Position numbers and translations under genes: made by a program. A stretch of 42,470 bases of DNA from an uncultured delta proteobacterium (lineage in GTDB: Bacteria; Desulfobacterota; Desulfovibrionia; Desulfovibrionales; Desulfovibrionaceae): assembly GCA_903835685.1 (NCBI GenBank), contig CAILNX010000010.1, positions 1 through 42,470 on the forward strand, written 5' to 3'. The notes under the pieces were generated by a model. That model was not told the DNA's origin and searched no databases. It saw nothing but the letters and a program-made list of their open reading frames with translations. Positions 10,063 to 17,675 of this stretch are shown in pieces; positions within the stretch are counted from its first letter, which is position 1; every line of letters starts with the position of its first letter.

Positions 10063-11025
10063 TCAATAGTGGCGTGGCCGGAACGTGGAGGTGTCGGCCA
10101 GCTTCTGGAAAAGTTCCTTTTCTTCCGGGCTCATTTCAGCAGGTACCTGGACCATGAGGCGCACGATCTGGTCCCCCTTCTTGGCCCCGCAGCCCAGTCC
10201 CCGGCCGCGCACGCGCAGCTTCTTGCCGCTGCCCGATCCCGGGGGGATGCGCATCTCGATCTGCCCGTCCAGGGTGGGCACGGTCACGGTAGCGCCCAGA
10301 GCCGCCTCCCAGGGGGTGAGGGGCAGGTCCAGGATCACGGTGTCGTCCTTGATCTTGTACAGGGGGTGGGAGGCCAGGCCGACCTTCAGGTACAGGTCCC
10401 CGGCCGTGCCGCCCATGCTGCCGGGATTGCCCTGGCCGGACAGGCGGATCTTCTGCCCGTCCTTGATTCCGGCCGGGATGTCCACGCTCAAGGTCTTGGT
10501 CGAAAGCGTGGGCCGTCCGTCCGGGGTCAGGGTCTGTTCCTGGAGGGTGATGGACTTGTGCCCGCCCTGGTAGGCCTCCTCCAGGTTGAGCTCCAGCGCG
10601 GCCTCCACGTCCGAGCCCCGGCGGGGCCTGCGTACGCCCCGGCCACCGAAGCCGCCCTGGGAGAAATGGCCGCCCCCGCCCGCGCCGCCGAACAGGGTCT
10701 CGAAGAAGTCGCTGAACCCGTCGGCCTCGCCGCCTTGGCCGCCGAAATTGAAGCGGACGTTCTCGAATCCGGGCGGGGGTTGGAAATTCTGTCCCTGCTG
10801 CCAGTTGGGGCCCAGGGTGTCGTAGAGCTTGCGCTTCTCTTCATCCTTGAGCACCTCGTAGGCCTCGTTGATTTCCTTGAACTTGGCCTCGGCCTCGGGC
10901 TTGTTGGGGTTCAAGTCCGGATGGCACTTGCGGGCCAGCTTTTTGAAGGCCTTGGATATCTCTTCCTTGGAAGCGGTCTTGGTCACTCCCAGGGTCTTGT
11001 AATAATCCTTGTATTCAACAGGCAT
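10063..11025 (-). CDS. cbpA: DnaJ-family co-chaperone, CbpA type
   Basis: A 320-aa J protein. The J domain occupies residues 1-72 with the H35-P36-D37 triad that stimulates DnaK ATPase. It is followed by a Gly/Phe-rich linker (about 90-135: GGAGGGGHFSQGGFGG and neighbours) and then two C-terminal beta-sandwich substrate-binding domains ending near residue 315. The Cys-rich zinc-finger region of full DnaJ (four CxxCxGxG repeats) is absent, which places it in the CbpA/DnaJ class B group. It heads the minus-strand chaperone cluster cbpA, cbpM-like, clpB. A sigma-70-like promoter lies about 50 bases upstream. Confidence 0.9.
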   Translation of the reverse strand: MPVEYKDYYKTLGVTKTASKEEISKAFKKLARKCHPDLNPNKPEAEAKFKEINEAYEVLKDEEKRKLYDTLGPNWQQGQNFQPPPGFENVRFNFGGQGGEADGFSDFFETLFGGAGGGGHFSQGGFGGRGVRRPRRGSDVEAALELNLEEAYQGGHKSITLQEQTLTPDGRPTLSTKTLSVDIPAGIKDGQKIRLSGQGNPGSMGGTAGDLYLKVGLASHPLYKIKDDTVILDLPLTPWEAALGATVTVPTLDGQIEMRIPPGSGSGKKLRVRGRGLGCGAKKGDQIVRLMVQVPAEMSPEEKELFQKLADTSTFRPRHY

Positions 11026-11074
11026 TGAAGCGTTCTCCTGGGATCGTTGCGCCGAAAGGGGCGTTCAATGGGGA

Positions 11075-11102
11075 ACAATAACGCATCGGGTCCGGGAGTC
11101 AA
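11075..11102 (-). promoter_or_regulatory. Promoter candidate of the cbpA operon
   Basis: On the minus strand TTGACT (11097-11102) is 16 bases from TATTGT (11075-11080). CCCCATT (11067-11073) follows at once. The same TTGACT, 16-base spacing and C-rich CCCATT block occurs before clpB, which suggests the two chaperone units share a control mode. Confidence 0.5.
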
Positions 11103-11311
11103 GAAATGATGGCCAAGGGGGTGGGGAAGGGGCAGGGTGTGGGTAGGGCTTGGCCAGTGCACGGAACTCGGCTGGAGTACGCGAAATGTTCGCTTTTGGC
11201 GTACACAATCCCTCTCATTTTGTTTGTTTATCATTAAAATCCAGCCGATTACATCAATAGACCAGGATGACTGGCGAAACCTGTAACAACTTGTTCTGTA
11301 ACGAATATTTT

Positions 11312-11341
11312 TCTAGAAAATGTCTGGCATTTGTCTTGATA
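11312..11341 (+). promoter_or_regulatory. Two-part motif TCTAGAAA-N14-TCTTGATA, copy 1
   Basis: Upstream of the 234-aa gene. The same two octamers at exactly the same 14-base spacing occur again at 12178-12207 before the next gene. Sixteen of sixteen fixed bases match. The layout (two boxes, one short helical turn pair apart) suits a promoter for an alternative sigma factor or a bipartite activator site. Confidence 0.55.
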
Positions 11342-11465
11342 CATTCCCTGGTTTGAGGTAAAGGCATCTCATCTACAGGGGACGAGCCGGGATCGGTGCG
11401 CCTCTCGGCCCAAGCAGGCCGGGCGTTTTGAGCGGTTTTCGTCCTCCCAGGGAAGGAGAACGCCA

Positions 11466-12170
11466 TTGCGTCAGTCAGCCAACGCTGAGAACAGGGAGCA
11501 GGGGGCCGGGACGGGCTTTGTGCCCGGGGCGTCCAGGGCGTATGCCGCAGGGCCTACCGGGAGTGGCCGGGTGGTCACGCCCTCGGCCTGGGTCCGGCGC
11601 GAACCGGCCGAGAGCGAGGCTCTCCTCAGGCTCCGCGACGAGGTCCGGGGGCTTCGGCAGCGCCTGGGCGGCGCCGAGCAGGAGCGCGCGGCCATGGAGT
11701 CCGCCTATCTGGCCCGCATCCAGGGTCTGGAGACCCGGGTGCAGGCCCTGGGCCGCGAACTGGACCTGGCCCAGCAGAGTCCGGCCAGGGTCGCGCCCCC
11801 TCCGGCCGAGATTTTGTCCAAGCCCCTGGTCATCCGCTCGGACCAGGGCGAGTATCTGGGGGTCCTGGGCAAGGAGCGCAAGCATTTCACTCTGCGCGAT
11901 TTCGTGGCCCTCATGGAGCAGAACGCCGGGCCTGAGTTGGGCATCACCGTGGCCTGGGAGAAAAAGGCCGAACACTGGGTTCTGCTGGTCGGGGCCAGGG
12001 ATTCGGCCAGCGACCAGGAGCAGAAGCTGGTCCTGGTGGTCCGGGAGATGGTCACCCCGAACAACAATCCCGTGGTGCTCATCCTGCGTTTCAACATCGA
12101 CGGGCGGGACGTGTCCGAAGCGCTCCTCCTTGGTCTCTTCAAGCAGATTCGCTCGGGTCTAGACGTTTGA
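11466..12170 (+). CDS. Uncharacterised 234-aa coiled-coil protein
   Basis: The start is TTG at 11466 with GGAAGGAG 7 bases upstream; no ATG is better placed. Residues about 47-105 are heptad-like (S-E-A-L-L-R-L-R-D-E-V-R-G-L-R-Q-R-L) and likely form a coiled coil. After a Pro-rich break the C-terminal half (about 118-234) looks like a compact alpha/beta domain: P-L-V-I-R-S-D-Q-G-E-Y-L-G-V-L-G, W-E-K-K-A-E-H-W-V-L-L-V-G-A-R-D, then L-V-L-V-V-R-E-M-V-T-P-N-N-N-P-V-V-L-I-L-R-F-N-I-D-G-R. No signal peptide or membrane segment. I do not recognise the family. It precedes the 141-aa gene and shares an upstream motif with it, so the two may act together. Confidence 0.8.
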   Translation: MRQSANAENREQGAGTGFVPGASRAYAAGPTGSGRVVTPSAWVRREPAESEALLRLRDEVRGLRQRLGGAEQERAAMESAYLARIQGLETRVQALGRELDLAQQSPARVAPPPAEILSKPLVIRSDQGEYLGVLGKERKHFTLRDFVALMEQNAGPELGITVAWEKKAEHWVLLVGARDSASDQEQKLVLVVREMVTPNNNPVVLILRFNIDGRDVSEALLLGLFKQIRSGLDV

Positions 12171-12177
12171 AATTTGC

Positions 12178-12207
12178 TCTAGAAACGCTCTTGATTGGTT
12201 CTTGATA
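12178..12207 (+). promoter_or_regulatory. Two-part motif TCTAGAAA-N14-TCTTGATA, copy 2
   Basis: Lies 8 bases after the stop of the 234-aa gene and 61 bases before the start of the 141-aa gene, so the second gene has its own control site rather than relying only on read-through. Confidence 0.55.
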
Positions 12208-12267
12208 TTTGCTTAAGAAAGAAGCACGCTCCGGGAGAGTCAGGCCCGGGGGAGCGCAGGAGGATGT

Positions 12268-12693
12268 ATGCCGCAAGTTGCCGCCAGGATCACCCACGAC
12301 CACGAGCAATGGCTCAAGAACTACTTCCGGACCAAGAGCGCGGGCGCGGAGTTCATCCTGCCCTGGGCCGTGGACATGTTTTTCAAGACCTTGAAAAGCG
12401 TGGCCGCTGAATTTTCGGTCTCGGAGATGAAGACCATACTGGAGGCCCACCGGGACGCCAAGCTGCTCCCGAACCAGTCCAAGCAGGCCTATTTCCTCTT
12501 GCGCATTGAAGAGGCCTGCAACGAGCGGGGCATCCATACCCAGAACAACACCAGCCGCTCCACCCTGGAACTGAAAATCAAGCGGCTCACGGACATCCAG
12601 GCCACGGCGCTGATGATCTGGGCCACGGCCTACTGGACCAGCCGGACCTGGAACGGGGTCTCCGCCGAGGAATATGTCAAGCTGACCTGCTAG
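12268..12693 (+). CDS. Uncharacterised 141-aa helical protein
   Basis: ATG at 12268 follows AGGAGG by 4 bases. The product begins MPQVAARITHDHEQWLKNYF and is predicted largely helical: A-G-A-E-F-I-L-P-W-A-V-D-M-F-F-K-T-L-K, then F-S-V-S-E-M-K-T-I-L-E-A-H-R-D-A and a C-terminal A-T-A-L-M-I-W-A-T-A-Y-W-T-S-R-T-W. No signal peptide, no metal motif. It shows no family I can name. The opening stretch (D-H-E-x-W-L, S-A-G-A-x-F-I-L-P-W) is reminiscent of small ribbon-helix-helix-associated proteins, but this is a guess. It is a single gene followed by a GC-rich hairpin. Confidence 0.8.
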   Translation: MPQVAARITHDHEQWLKNYFRTKSAGAEFILPWAVDMFFKTLKSVAAEFSVSEMKTILEAHRDAKLLPNQSKQAYFLLRIEEACNERGIHTQNNTSRSTLELKIKRLTDIQATALMIWATAYWTSRTWNGVSAEEYVKLTC

Positions 12694-12720
12694 TGTCCTG
12701 CGCAACGCATGCCGGATCGC

Positions 12721-12741
12721 GGCCGCCCTGAAGGGGCGGCC
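12721..12741 (+). terminator. GC-rich hairpin after the 141-aa gene
   Basis: A perfect 8-bp stem (GGCCGCCC / GGGCGGCC) with a TGAAG loop, 27 bases after the stop. The nearest T-run (five T) is about 12 bases further on, so termination would be weak or Rho-assisted. Confidence 0.45.
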
Positions 12742-12849
12742 CCCGGATTGCCCGTTTTTCGCCTTTCCAGCCCTTGTTCCTTTTTTGCCCGCGTTCCTCA
12801 AGCGGCCCCGGGGGAAATCCCCCGCACCTGCAACCTGGAGTTTCTGGGC

Positions 12850-14211
12850 ATGGAGCCTCTTTCCTGCATCCTGACCATCGCCGGGTCTGACTCCGGCGGC
12901 GGGGCCGGCATCCAGGCCGATTTGAAGACCATCACCGTGCTCGGCGGCTATGGGGCCTCGGTGATCACCGCGCTCACGGCCCAGAATACCCTGGGCGTGG
13001 CCGCCATCGAGGCCGTGCGCCCGGAATTCGTGGCCAAGCAGCTTGAGACCGTGCTGGAGGACATCCCGGTGGCGGCAGCCAAGACCGGCATGCTCTTTTC
13101 CTCGGCGGTCATCGAGGCCGTGGCCCCCATCCTCCAGGACCGGGACTTCCCCCTGGTGGTGGACCCGGTCTGCGTGGCCCAGGGCGGGGCCAAGCTCTTG
13201 CGCGACGAGGCCGTGGCCGCCATGCTGGAGCTCATATTTCCTCTGGCCGACCTGGTCACCCCCAACCTTTTCGAGGCCGAACTCTTCGCCGGACGGGAGA
13301 TCACCTGCCGGGAGGACGTGTTCTCGGCCCTTGCCGCCATCCTGGACCAGGGACCCGAGGCCGTGCTCATCAAGGGCGGGCATTTCGACTCCCCGGTGGT
13401 CACGGACTGGCTGGCCGTGCGCGGACAGAAACCCATCCCCCTCATGCACCAGCGGGTGGACACCACCAATCTGCACGGCACGGGCTGCACCCTGTCGGCG
13501 GCCATTGCCACGGGTCTGGGCCAGGGCCTGGACCTGATTCCGGCCATCACCCGGGCGCAGAAATACCTGAATCTTGGACTGCGGGCCGGGTGGGACCTGG
13601 GCCGGGGCAGCGGGCCGGTGAACCACTCGGCCCCGCTTTTGAAGGACCGCGCGCGCCTGGGCGTGCTGATCAGCCTGGATAGGGCTGGGCAGGAGCTCAT
13701 GGTCATGCCCGGGCTGGCCCGGCTCATTCCCGAGGTGCGCATGAACCTGGCCCTGGCCCTGCCCTTTGCCGACGGTCCCGAGGAAGTGGCCGCCTTTTCC
13801 GGCCGCATCACCCGCACCAGCCAGGGCCGGGTGATCATCCCCGGGTGCCCGGAATACGGGGCCTCGACCCATCTGGCCCGGGCCTTGCTGTCCGCCCGGC
13901 GGATCGTGCCGGAGCTGTCCTGCGCGGCCAACATCCGCTTCGACCAGGACATCCTGCGCGCGGCCCGGGGCTGCAAGCTGGAGGAGGCCTGGTTCGACCG
14001 GGCCGAGGAGCCCGGGCACGCCAAGGATTTGGAAGGCGGGTCCCTGGACTGGGGCACCTACCAGGCCTTGGACTCCCACCCCCATCCCGGCCGGGTGGAC
14101 ATGGTCTGCGACCGGGGCGAGGCGGGTAAGGAGCCCATGATCCGGGTCCTGGGCCGGACCATGGACGAGCTTTTGGACAAGCTGGCCCGGGTGGCTGCGG
14201 CCCTGGCCTGA
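12850..14211 (+). CDS. thiD: ThiD-ThiN fusion: HMP-P kinase / thiamine-phosphate synthase
   Basis: A 453-aa bifunctional enzyme of thiamine synthesis. Residues 1-265 are ThiD: I-L-T-I-A-G-S-D-S-G-G-G-A-G-I-Q-A-D at 7-24, the V-V-D-P-V substrate loop, L-V-T-P-N, and the G-T-G-C-T-L-S-A anion-hole motif near 214. This part phosphorylates HMP and HMP-P. Residues about 290-453 match ThiN, the archaeal-type thiamine-phosphate synthase unrelated to ThiE (A-L-P-F-A-D-G-P-E-E-V-A-A-F-S-G-R-I, then C-A-A-N-I-R-F-D and V-D-M-V-C-D-R-G). ATG 12850 is chosen over the longer frame from 12709 because it starts at the conserved N-terminus and has TGGAG 9 bases upstream. No TPP riboswitch is seen upstream. 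Confidence 0.9.
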   Translation: MEPLSCILTIAGSDSGGGAGIQADLKTITVLGGYGASVITALTAQNTLGVAAIEAVRPEFVAKQLETVLEDIPVAAAKTGMLFSSAVIEAVAPILQDRDFPLVVDPVCVAQGGAKLLRDEAVAAMLELIFPLADLVTPNLFEAELFAGREITCREDVFSALAAILDQGPEAVLIKGGHFDSPVVTDWLAVRGQKPIPLMHQRVDTTNLHGTGCTLSAAIATGLGQGLDLIPAITRAQKYLNLGLRAGWDLGRGSGPVNHSAPLLKDRARLGVLISLDRAGQELMVMPGLARLIPEVRMNLALALPFADGPEEVAAFSGRITRTSQGRVIIPGCPEYGASTHLARALLSARRIVPELSCAANIRFDQDILRAARGCKLEEAWFDRAEEPGHAKDLEGGSLDWGTYQALDSHPHPGRVDMVCDRGEAGKEPMIRVLGRTMDELLDKLARVAAALA

Positions 14212-14236
14212 TTTTCCCTGGCCCGATTTTCCCTGG
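14210..14236 (+). repeat. Two-unit 15-base tandem repeat
   Basis: GATTTTCCCTGG occurs twice, 15 bases apart, directly over the thiD stop codon. Probably a local duplication; no known role. Confidence 0.6.
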
Positions 14237-14295
14237 ACAGAGCGCCGTTCCGTTCTTATCTGTCGGCCTCGACACCATTTTCAAGGGGGACAACC

Positions 14296-15483
14296 ATGTC
14301 CATCATGCTCAAGGACAACGTGCACTGGGTCGGCGTGACTGACTGGAGCCTGCGCAAATTCCACGGGGAGGAGTACTCCACCCACCGGGGGTCCACCTAC
14401 AATTCCTATCTGGTCCAGGACGAGAAGACCGCCTTGATCGACACGGCCTGGGGGCCTTTTGCCCGCCAGTACGTCGAGAACCTGGCCCGAACCGTGGACC
14501 TGGACCGCATCGATTTCGTGGTGGCCAACCACGGGGAGCCGGACCACAGCGGGGCCTTGCCGGAGCTCATGCGCCACATCCCGAACAGACCGGTCTACTG
14601 CACGGCCAATGCCGTGAAATCCCTGAAAGGGCAGTACCACGCGGACTGGAATTTCCAGGTGGTCAAGACCGGGGACCGCTTAAGCCTGGGCAGCCGGGAG
14701 CTGATCTTCATCGAAGCGCCCATGCTGCACTGGCCGGACACCATGTTCTGTTACCTCACCGGGTCGAGTATCCTGTTCTCCAACGACGCCTTTGGCCAGC
14801 ACCTGGCTTCCGAGACCATGTATAATGATCTGGTGGACCAGTGCGAGCTGTGGCAGGAGGCCATCAAATACTACGCCAACATCCTGACCCCCTTCAGCCG
14901 TCTGGTGGAGAAGAAGATCATGGACTTCGCTGCCTTAAGCCTGCCTCTGGACATGATCTGCCCCAGCCACGGGGTGGTCTGGCGGGACAACCCCATGCAG
15001 GTGGTGGCTCAGTACCTGGAATGGGCCAAGGACTACCAGGAGAACCAGGTGACCGTGGTCTACGACAGCATGTGGGGGGCCACCCGGGCCATGGCCGACG
15101 CCCTGGCCCAAACCCTGGCCGCCGAGGTTCCCGGACTGGCGGTCAAGGTCTTCAACATCGCCAAGCAGGATAAGAACGACGTGATCACCGAGGTGTTCAA
15201 GTCCAAGGTCCTGCTGCTCGGCTCCTCCACCATCAACCGTGGGATTCTCTCGGCCGTGGCCGCCTTTCTGGAGGAGATGAGGGGCCTGGGCTTCAAGAAC
15301 AAGAAGGCTGCGGCCTTCGGGTCCTACGGCTGGAGCGGGGAGGGCCTGCGCCAGATTTCCGAGGGGCTGAAAGGGGCCGGGTTCGAGGTCTTAAGCGAGG
15401 GCGTGCGTGAGCTCTGGAAGCCTGACGCCGCCGGTCTGGATCGCTGCCGGGAGTTCGCCCGGAGCCTGGTTCCGGCCCTGTAG
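14296..15483 (+). CDS. Flavodiiron protein (A-type flavoprotein, rubredoxin:oxygen oxidoreductase type)
   Basis: A 395-aa cytoplasmic enzyme that reduces O2 to water or NO to N2O with electrons from rubredoxin. The N-terminal metallo-beta-lactamase-like domain carries the diiron ligands H79-x-E81-x-D83-H84 (HGEPDHSGAL), followed by M-L-H-W-P-D-T-M, F-S-N-D-A-F-G-Q and C-P-S-H-G-V. The C-terminal flavodoxin domain from about residue 250 starts V-T-V-V-Y-D-S-M-W-G-A-T, the FMN phosphate loop, with G-S-Y-G-W-S-G-E near 350. All canonical ligands are present, so it should be active. AAGGGGG lies 6 bases before the start. It is a single gene, upstream of the tRNA. In Desulfovibrio such enzymes protect against oxygen and nitric oxide. 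Whether it prefers O2 or NO is not readable. Confidence 0.93.
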   Translation: MSIMLKDNVHWVGVTDWSLRKFHGEEYSTHRGSTYNSYLVQDEKTALIDTAWGPFARQYVENLARTVDLDRIDFVVANHGEPDHSGALPELMRHIPNRPVYCTANAVKSLKGQYHADWNFQVVKTGDRLSLGSRELIFIEAPMLHWPDTMFCYLTGSSILFSNDAFGQHLASETMYNDLVDQCELWQEAIKYYANILTPFSRLVEKKIMDFAALSLPLDMICPSHGVVWRDNPMQVVAQYLEWAKDYQENQVTVVYDSMWGATRAMADALAQTLAAEVPGLAVKVFNIAKQDKNDVITEVFKSKVLLLGSSTINRGILSAVAAFLEEMRGLGFKNKKAAAFGSYGWSGEGLRQISEGLKGAGFEVLSEGVRELWKPDAAGLDRCREFARSLVPAL

Positions 15484-15528
15484 CCGGGCCGTCGCACCGG
15501 GCGTCCAGGCAGGCCGGGGCGAAACGAT

Positions 15529-15557
15529 TTGACAGAAACGAGCCCGGCCGGTAAGAA
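15529..15557 (+). promoter_or_regulatory. Promoter of tRNA-Leu
   Basis: A perfect -35 TTGACA (15529-15534), a 17-base spacer and TAAGAA(T) (15552-15557/8) place the transcription start a few bases before the tRNA 5' end at 15570. Confidence 0.65.
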
Positions 15558-15569
15558 TTTCTCTTTTGT

Positions 15570-15654
15570 GCGAGAGTGGCGGAAGTGGTAGACGCACTTG
15601 ACTTAGGATCAAGCGGCACTGTCCATGGGAGTTCGAGTCTCCCCTCTCGCACCA
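15570..15654 (+). tRNA. tRNA-Leu (anticodon UAG)
   Basis: An 85-base class II tRNA. The acceptor arms GCGAGAG (15570-15576) and CTCTCGC (15644-15650) pair perfectly, the discriminator is A and CCA is encoded. The anticodon stem CTTGA/TCAAG encloses the loop CTTAGGA, giving anticodon TAG. The T-arm GGGAG-TTCGAGT-CTCCC is canonical and a variable arm is present, as expected for leucine. No integrase gene or repeated 3' end lies beside it, so there is no sign of an integration event here. Confidence 0.97.
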
Positions 15655-15711
15655 CGGCCCCTCCCGGGCCTTCCACACAGAAAGCATCCAGCGCAAGGAG
15701 GAACGAGCGTC

Positions 15712-17016
15712 ATGGAATATAAGCTTGAAGACATTTCCCCGGTGGCCAAAAAGGTCCTGGTGACCGTGCCCACCGAGGAAGTGAACGGGGCTCTGGCGGC
15801 CACCATCGCCATGTATAAGGTCAAAGTGGACATCCACGGCTTCCGCAAGGGCAAGGCCCCGGCATCGGTCGTGGAGCAGCAGTTCCGCAAGCAGATCTAC
15901 GGCGAGGCCACCACGGACTTGATCAATGTGCACATCAACGAGATTTTGGCTGAAATAAAGCTCTCCCCCCTGTCGAAAATCGACGTGGACGCCGAAGAGT
16001 TCGTGCGGGACCAGGATTTCATTTACTCCTTCTCCTTTGAGTTGGCCCCGCCCATCGACCTGCCCGAGTACGTGGGCGTCAAGGTCGAGGAAGAGAAGAC
16101 CGAGGCCGATCCCAAGGTGGTGACCAAGGTCGAGGAGCGCATCCTGGACAACATGGCCGAGGTCAAGATCATCGAGGAAGTGCGCCAGCCCCGGGACGGG
16201 GACGTGGCCACCGTGACCTTTGGGGTCTACGAGGGCGACACGATCCTGGACGGAATCCAGGCCGAGAATTTCGAGATGACCCTGGGCCAGCAGCAGGCCC
16301 TGCCCGAGTTCGAGGCCCTGGTGAAGGGGCTCAAGCAGGGCGAGAGCGGAGAAAAGGACGTGGAGTTTCCCGCTGATTTCATCAACACCCGCCTGGCGGG
16401 CAAGAAGGCCCTGATCAAGGCCACCCTGCACGCCATCAAGGAGCGCAAGGTTCCGGAAATGACCGACGAGCTGGCCAAAAAGGTGGGCTACGACGACGTG
16501 ACCAAGCTGCGTACGGCCCTGGCCGAGTCCTATCTGGCCAACCGCAAGAACCTGCACAAGTCCGCAGCCCAGAAAAAGCTGGTGGACTCTCTCCTGGCCC
16601 AGGTGAGCTTCCCCCTGCCGCCTTCCCTGGTGGAGTCCCGGCTGGACATGCTCATCTCCGAGCTGGCCGAGAGCCTGGAGCGCCGGGGCAAGAGCATCGA
16701 ATCCCTGGGCAAGACCCGGGAACAGTTGCGCGCCGAGAGCCGCGAACGGGCCGAGGACATGGCCCGCACCGAACTCTTCCTCCTGGCCGTGGCCAGCAAG
16801 GAAGGCCTGGCCGTCTCCCCCCAGGAGATCGACGCCGTGCTGAAGCGGGTTTCGGACCAGAGCGGGCAGAACTTCTTCGAACTCAAGCGCTATTACGAGG
16901 AGTCCGGCATGGTGGTTCCCTTGAAGGACCGCATCCTGGCGGACAAGGCCATGGATTTCATCTACTCCAAGGCCGAGGTGGTCGAGATTCCGGCCAAAGA
17001 GGAGGCCGGGGTCTAG
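15712..17016 (+). CDS. tig: Trigger factor, ribosome-associated chaperone and prolyl isomerase
   Basis: A 434-aa protein that binds the ribosome exit and assists folding of new chains. The start ATG 15712 follows AAGGAGG by about 10 bases; the frame runs back into the tRNA and cannot be used. In order: ribosome-binding domain (1-145) with the signature [12 protein letters not shown] near 43-54, FKBP-like isomerase domain (about 155-245: D-G-D-V-A-T-V-T-F ... [12 protein letters not shown]), and the helical C-terminal arms (about 250-425). Length is typical. It heads the tig-clpP-clpX block with a gap of only 20 bases to clpP, an arrangement shared by many proteobacteria. Confidence 0.97.
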   Translation: MEYKLEDISPVAKKVLVTVPTEEVNGALAATIAMYKVKVDIHGFRKGKAPASVVEQQFRKQIYGEATTDLINVHINEILAEIKLSPLSKIDVDAEEFVRDQDFIYSFSFELAPPIDLPEYVGVKVEEEKTEADPKVVTKVEERILDNMAEVKIIEEVRQPRDGDVATVTFGVYEGDTILDGIQAENFEMTLGQQQALPEFEALVKGLKQGESGEKDVEFPADFINTRLAGKKALIKATLHAIKERKVPEMTDELAKKVGYDDVTKLRTALAESYLANRKNLHKSAAQKKLVDSLLAQVSFPLPPSLVESRLDMLISELAESLERRGKSIESLGKTREQLRAESRERAEDMARTELFLLAVASKEGLAVSPQEIDAVLKRVSDQSGQNFFELKRYYEESGMVVPLKDRILADKAMDFIYSKAEVVEIPAKEEAGV

Positions 17017-17036
17017 GACCCGGCCAAGGAGCGCCC

Positions 17037-17651
17037 ATGCCCACCATCCCTATTGTCATCGAGACCACGGGCCGCACCGAGCGGGCCTATGACATCTACT
17101 CGCGCCTGCTCAAGGACCGGATCATCCTCCTGGGCACGGCCATTGACGAGCATGTGGCCAGCCTGATCTGCGCCCAGCTCCTTTTCCTGGAGTCCGAGGA
17201 CCCGGAAAAGGACATCGCCATGTACATCAACTCCCCGGGCGGCATCGTGACCGCGGGCCTGGCCATCTACGACACCATGCAGTACATCTCCGCGCCGGTG
17301 TCCACCCTGTGCATGGGCCAGGCCGCCAGCATGGCCGCGCTGCTCCTGGCCGCGGGCGCCCCGGGACGGCGCTTCTCCCTGCCGCACAGCCGCATCCTCA
17401 TCCACCAGCCCCTGGGCGGGGCTCAGGGACAGGCCACGGACATCGGCATCCAGGCCCGGGAAATCCTGCGCCTGCGCGAGGAACTGAACGGCATCATGCA
17501 TCGGCACACGCATAAGTCCATCGAGGACATCGAGCGGGACACCGAGCGAGACTATTTCATGACCGCCGAGGAAGCCCAGGCTTATGGAATCGTTGACAAA
17601 ATCCTTGTTTCCCGCACCGAGCTGGGAACCGAGGCCCAAGAGAAGAAGTAA
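17037..17651 (+). CDS. clpP: ClpP protease subunit
   Basis: A 204-aa serine peptidase that forms the tetradecameric chamber of ClpXP and ClpAP. The catalytic triad is S98 ([10 protein letters not shown]), H123 (I-L-I-H-Q-P-L-G-G) and D172 ([10 protein letters not shown]). The family landmarks [11 protein letters not shown] and A-I-Y-D-T-M-Q-Y-I are present. The N-terminus [28 protein letters not shown] is standard. It sits 20 bases after tig and 24 before clpX, so the three are probably one operon. Confidence 0.98.
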   Translation: MPTIPIVIETTGRTERAYDIYSRLLKDRIILLGTAIDEHVASLICAQLLFLESEDPEKDIAMYINSPGGIVTAGLAIYDTMQYISAPVSTLCMGQAASMAALLLAAGAPGRRFSLPHSRILIHQPLGGAQGQATDIGIQAREILRLREELNGIMHRHTHKSIEDIERDTERDYFMTAEEAQAYGIVDKILVSRTELGTEAQEKK

Positions 17652-17675
17652 CGTCCGACAAGGCGTTTAAAAATT

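Larger units (their letters stand above)
11026..11465. other. 440-base divergent intergenic region
   Basis: Separates cbpA (minus) from the 234-aa gene (plus). It has the cbpA promoter on the left. At 11177-11204 is an imperfect 10-base inverted repeat GTACGCGAAA / TTTTGGCGTAC (rc GTACGCCAAAA) with an inner GCGAA-ATG-TTCGC hairpin. AACAACTTGTT is at about 11286. The two-part motif TCTAGAAA-N14-TCTTGATA lies at 11312-11341. No gene or RNA is recognised. Confidence 0.6.

Noticed and set aside
11325-11340. Sigma-54-like promoter TGGCA-N6-TTGAT
   Set aside because: The invariant GC of the -12 element is missing, and the -24-like bases are not kept in the second copy of the surrounding two-part motif.
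12694-12849. TPP riboswitch before thiD
   Set aside because: None of the conserved thi-box segments (such as CTGAGA) is present; only a GC-rich hairpin is seen.
15656-15670. Terminator after the tRNA
   Set aside because: The GGCCC-CTCCC-GGGCC hairpin has no T-run and lies close to the tig ribosome binding site; read-through into tig is more likely.
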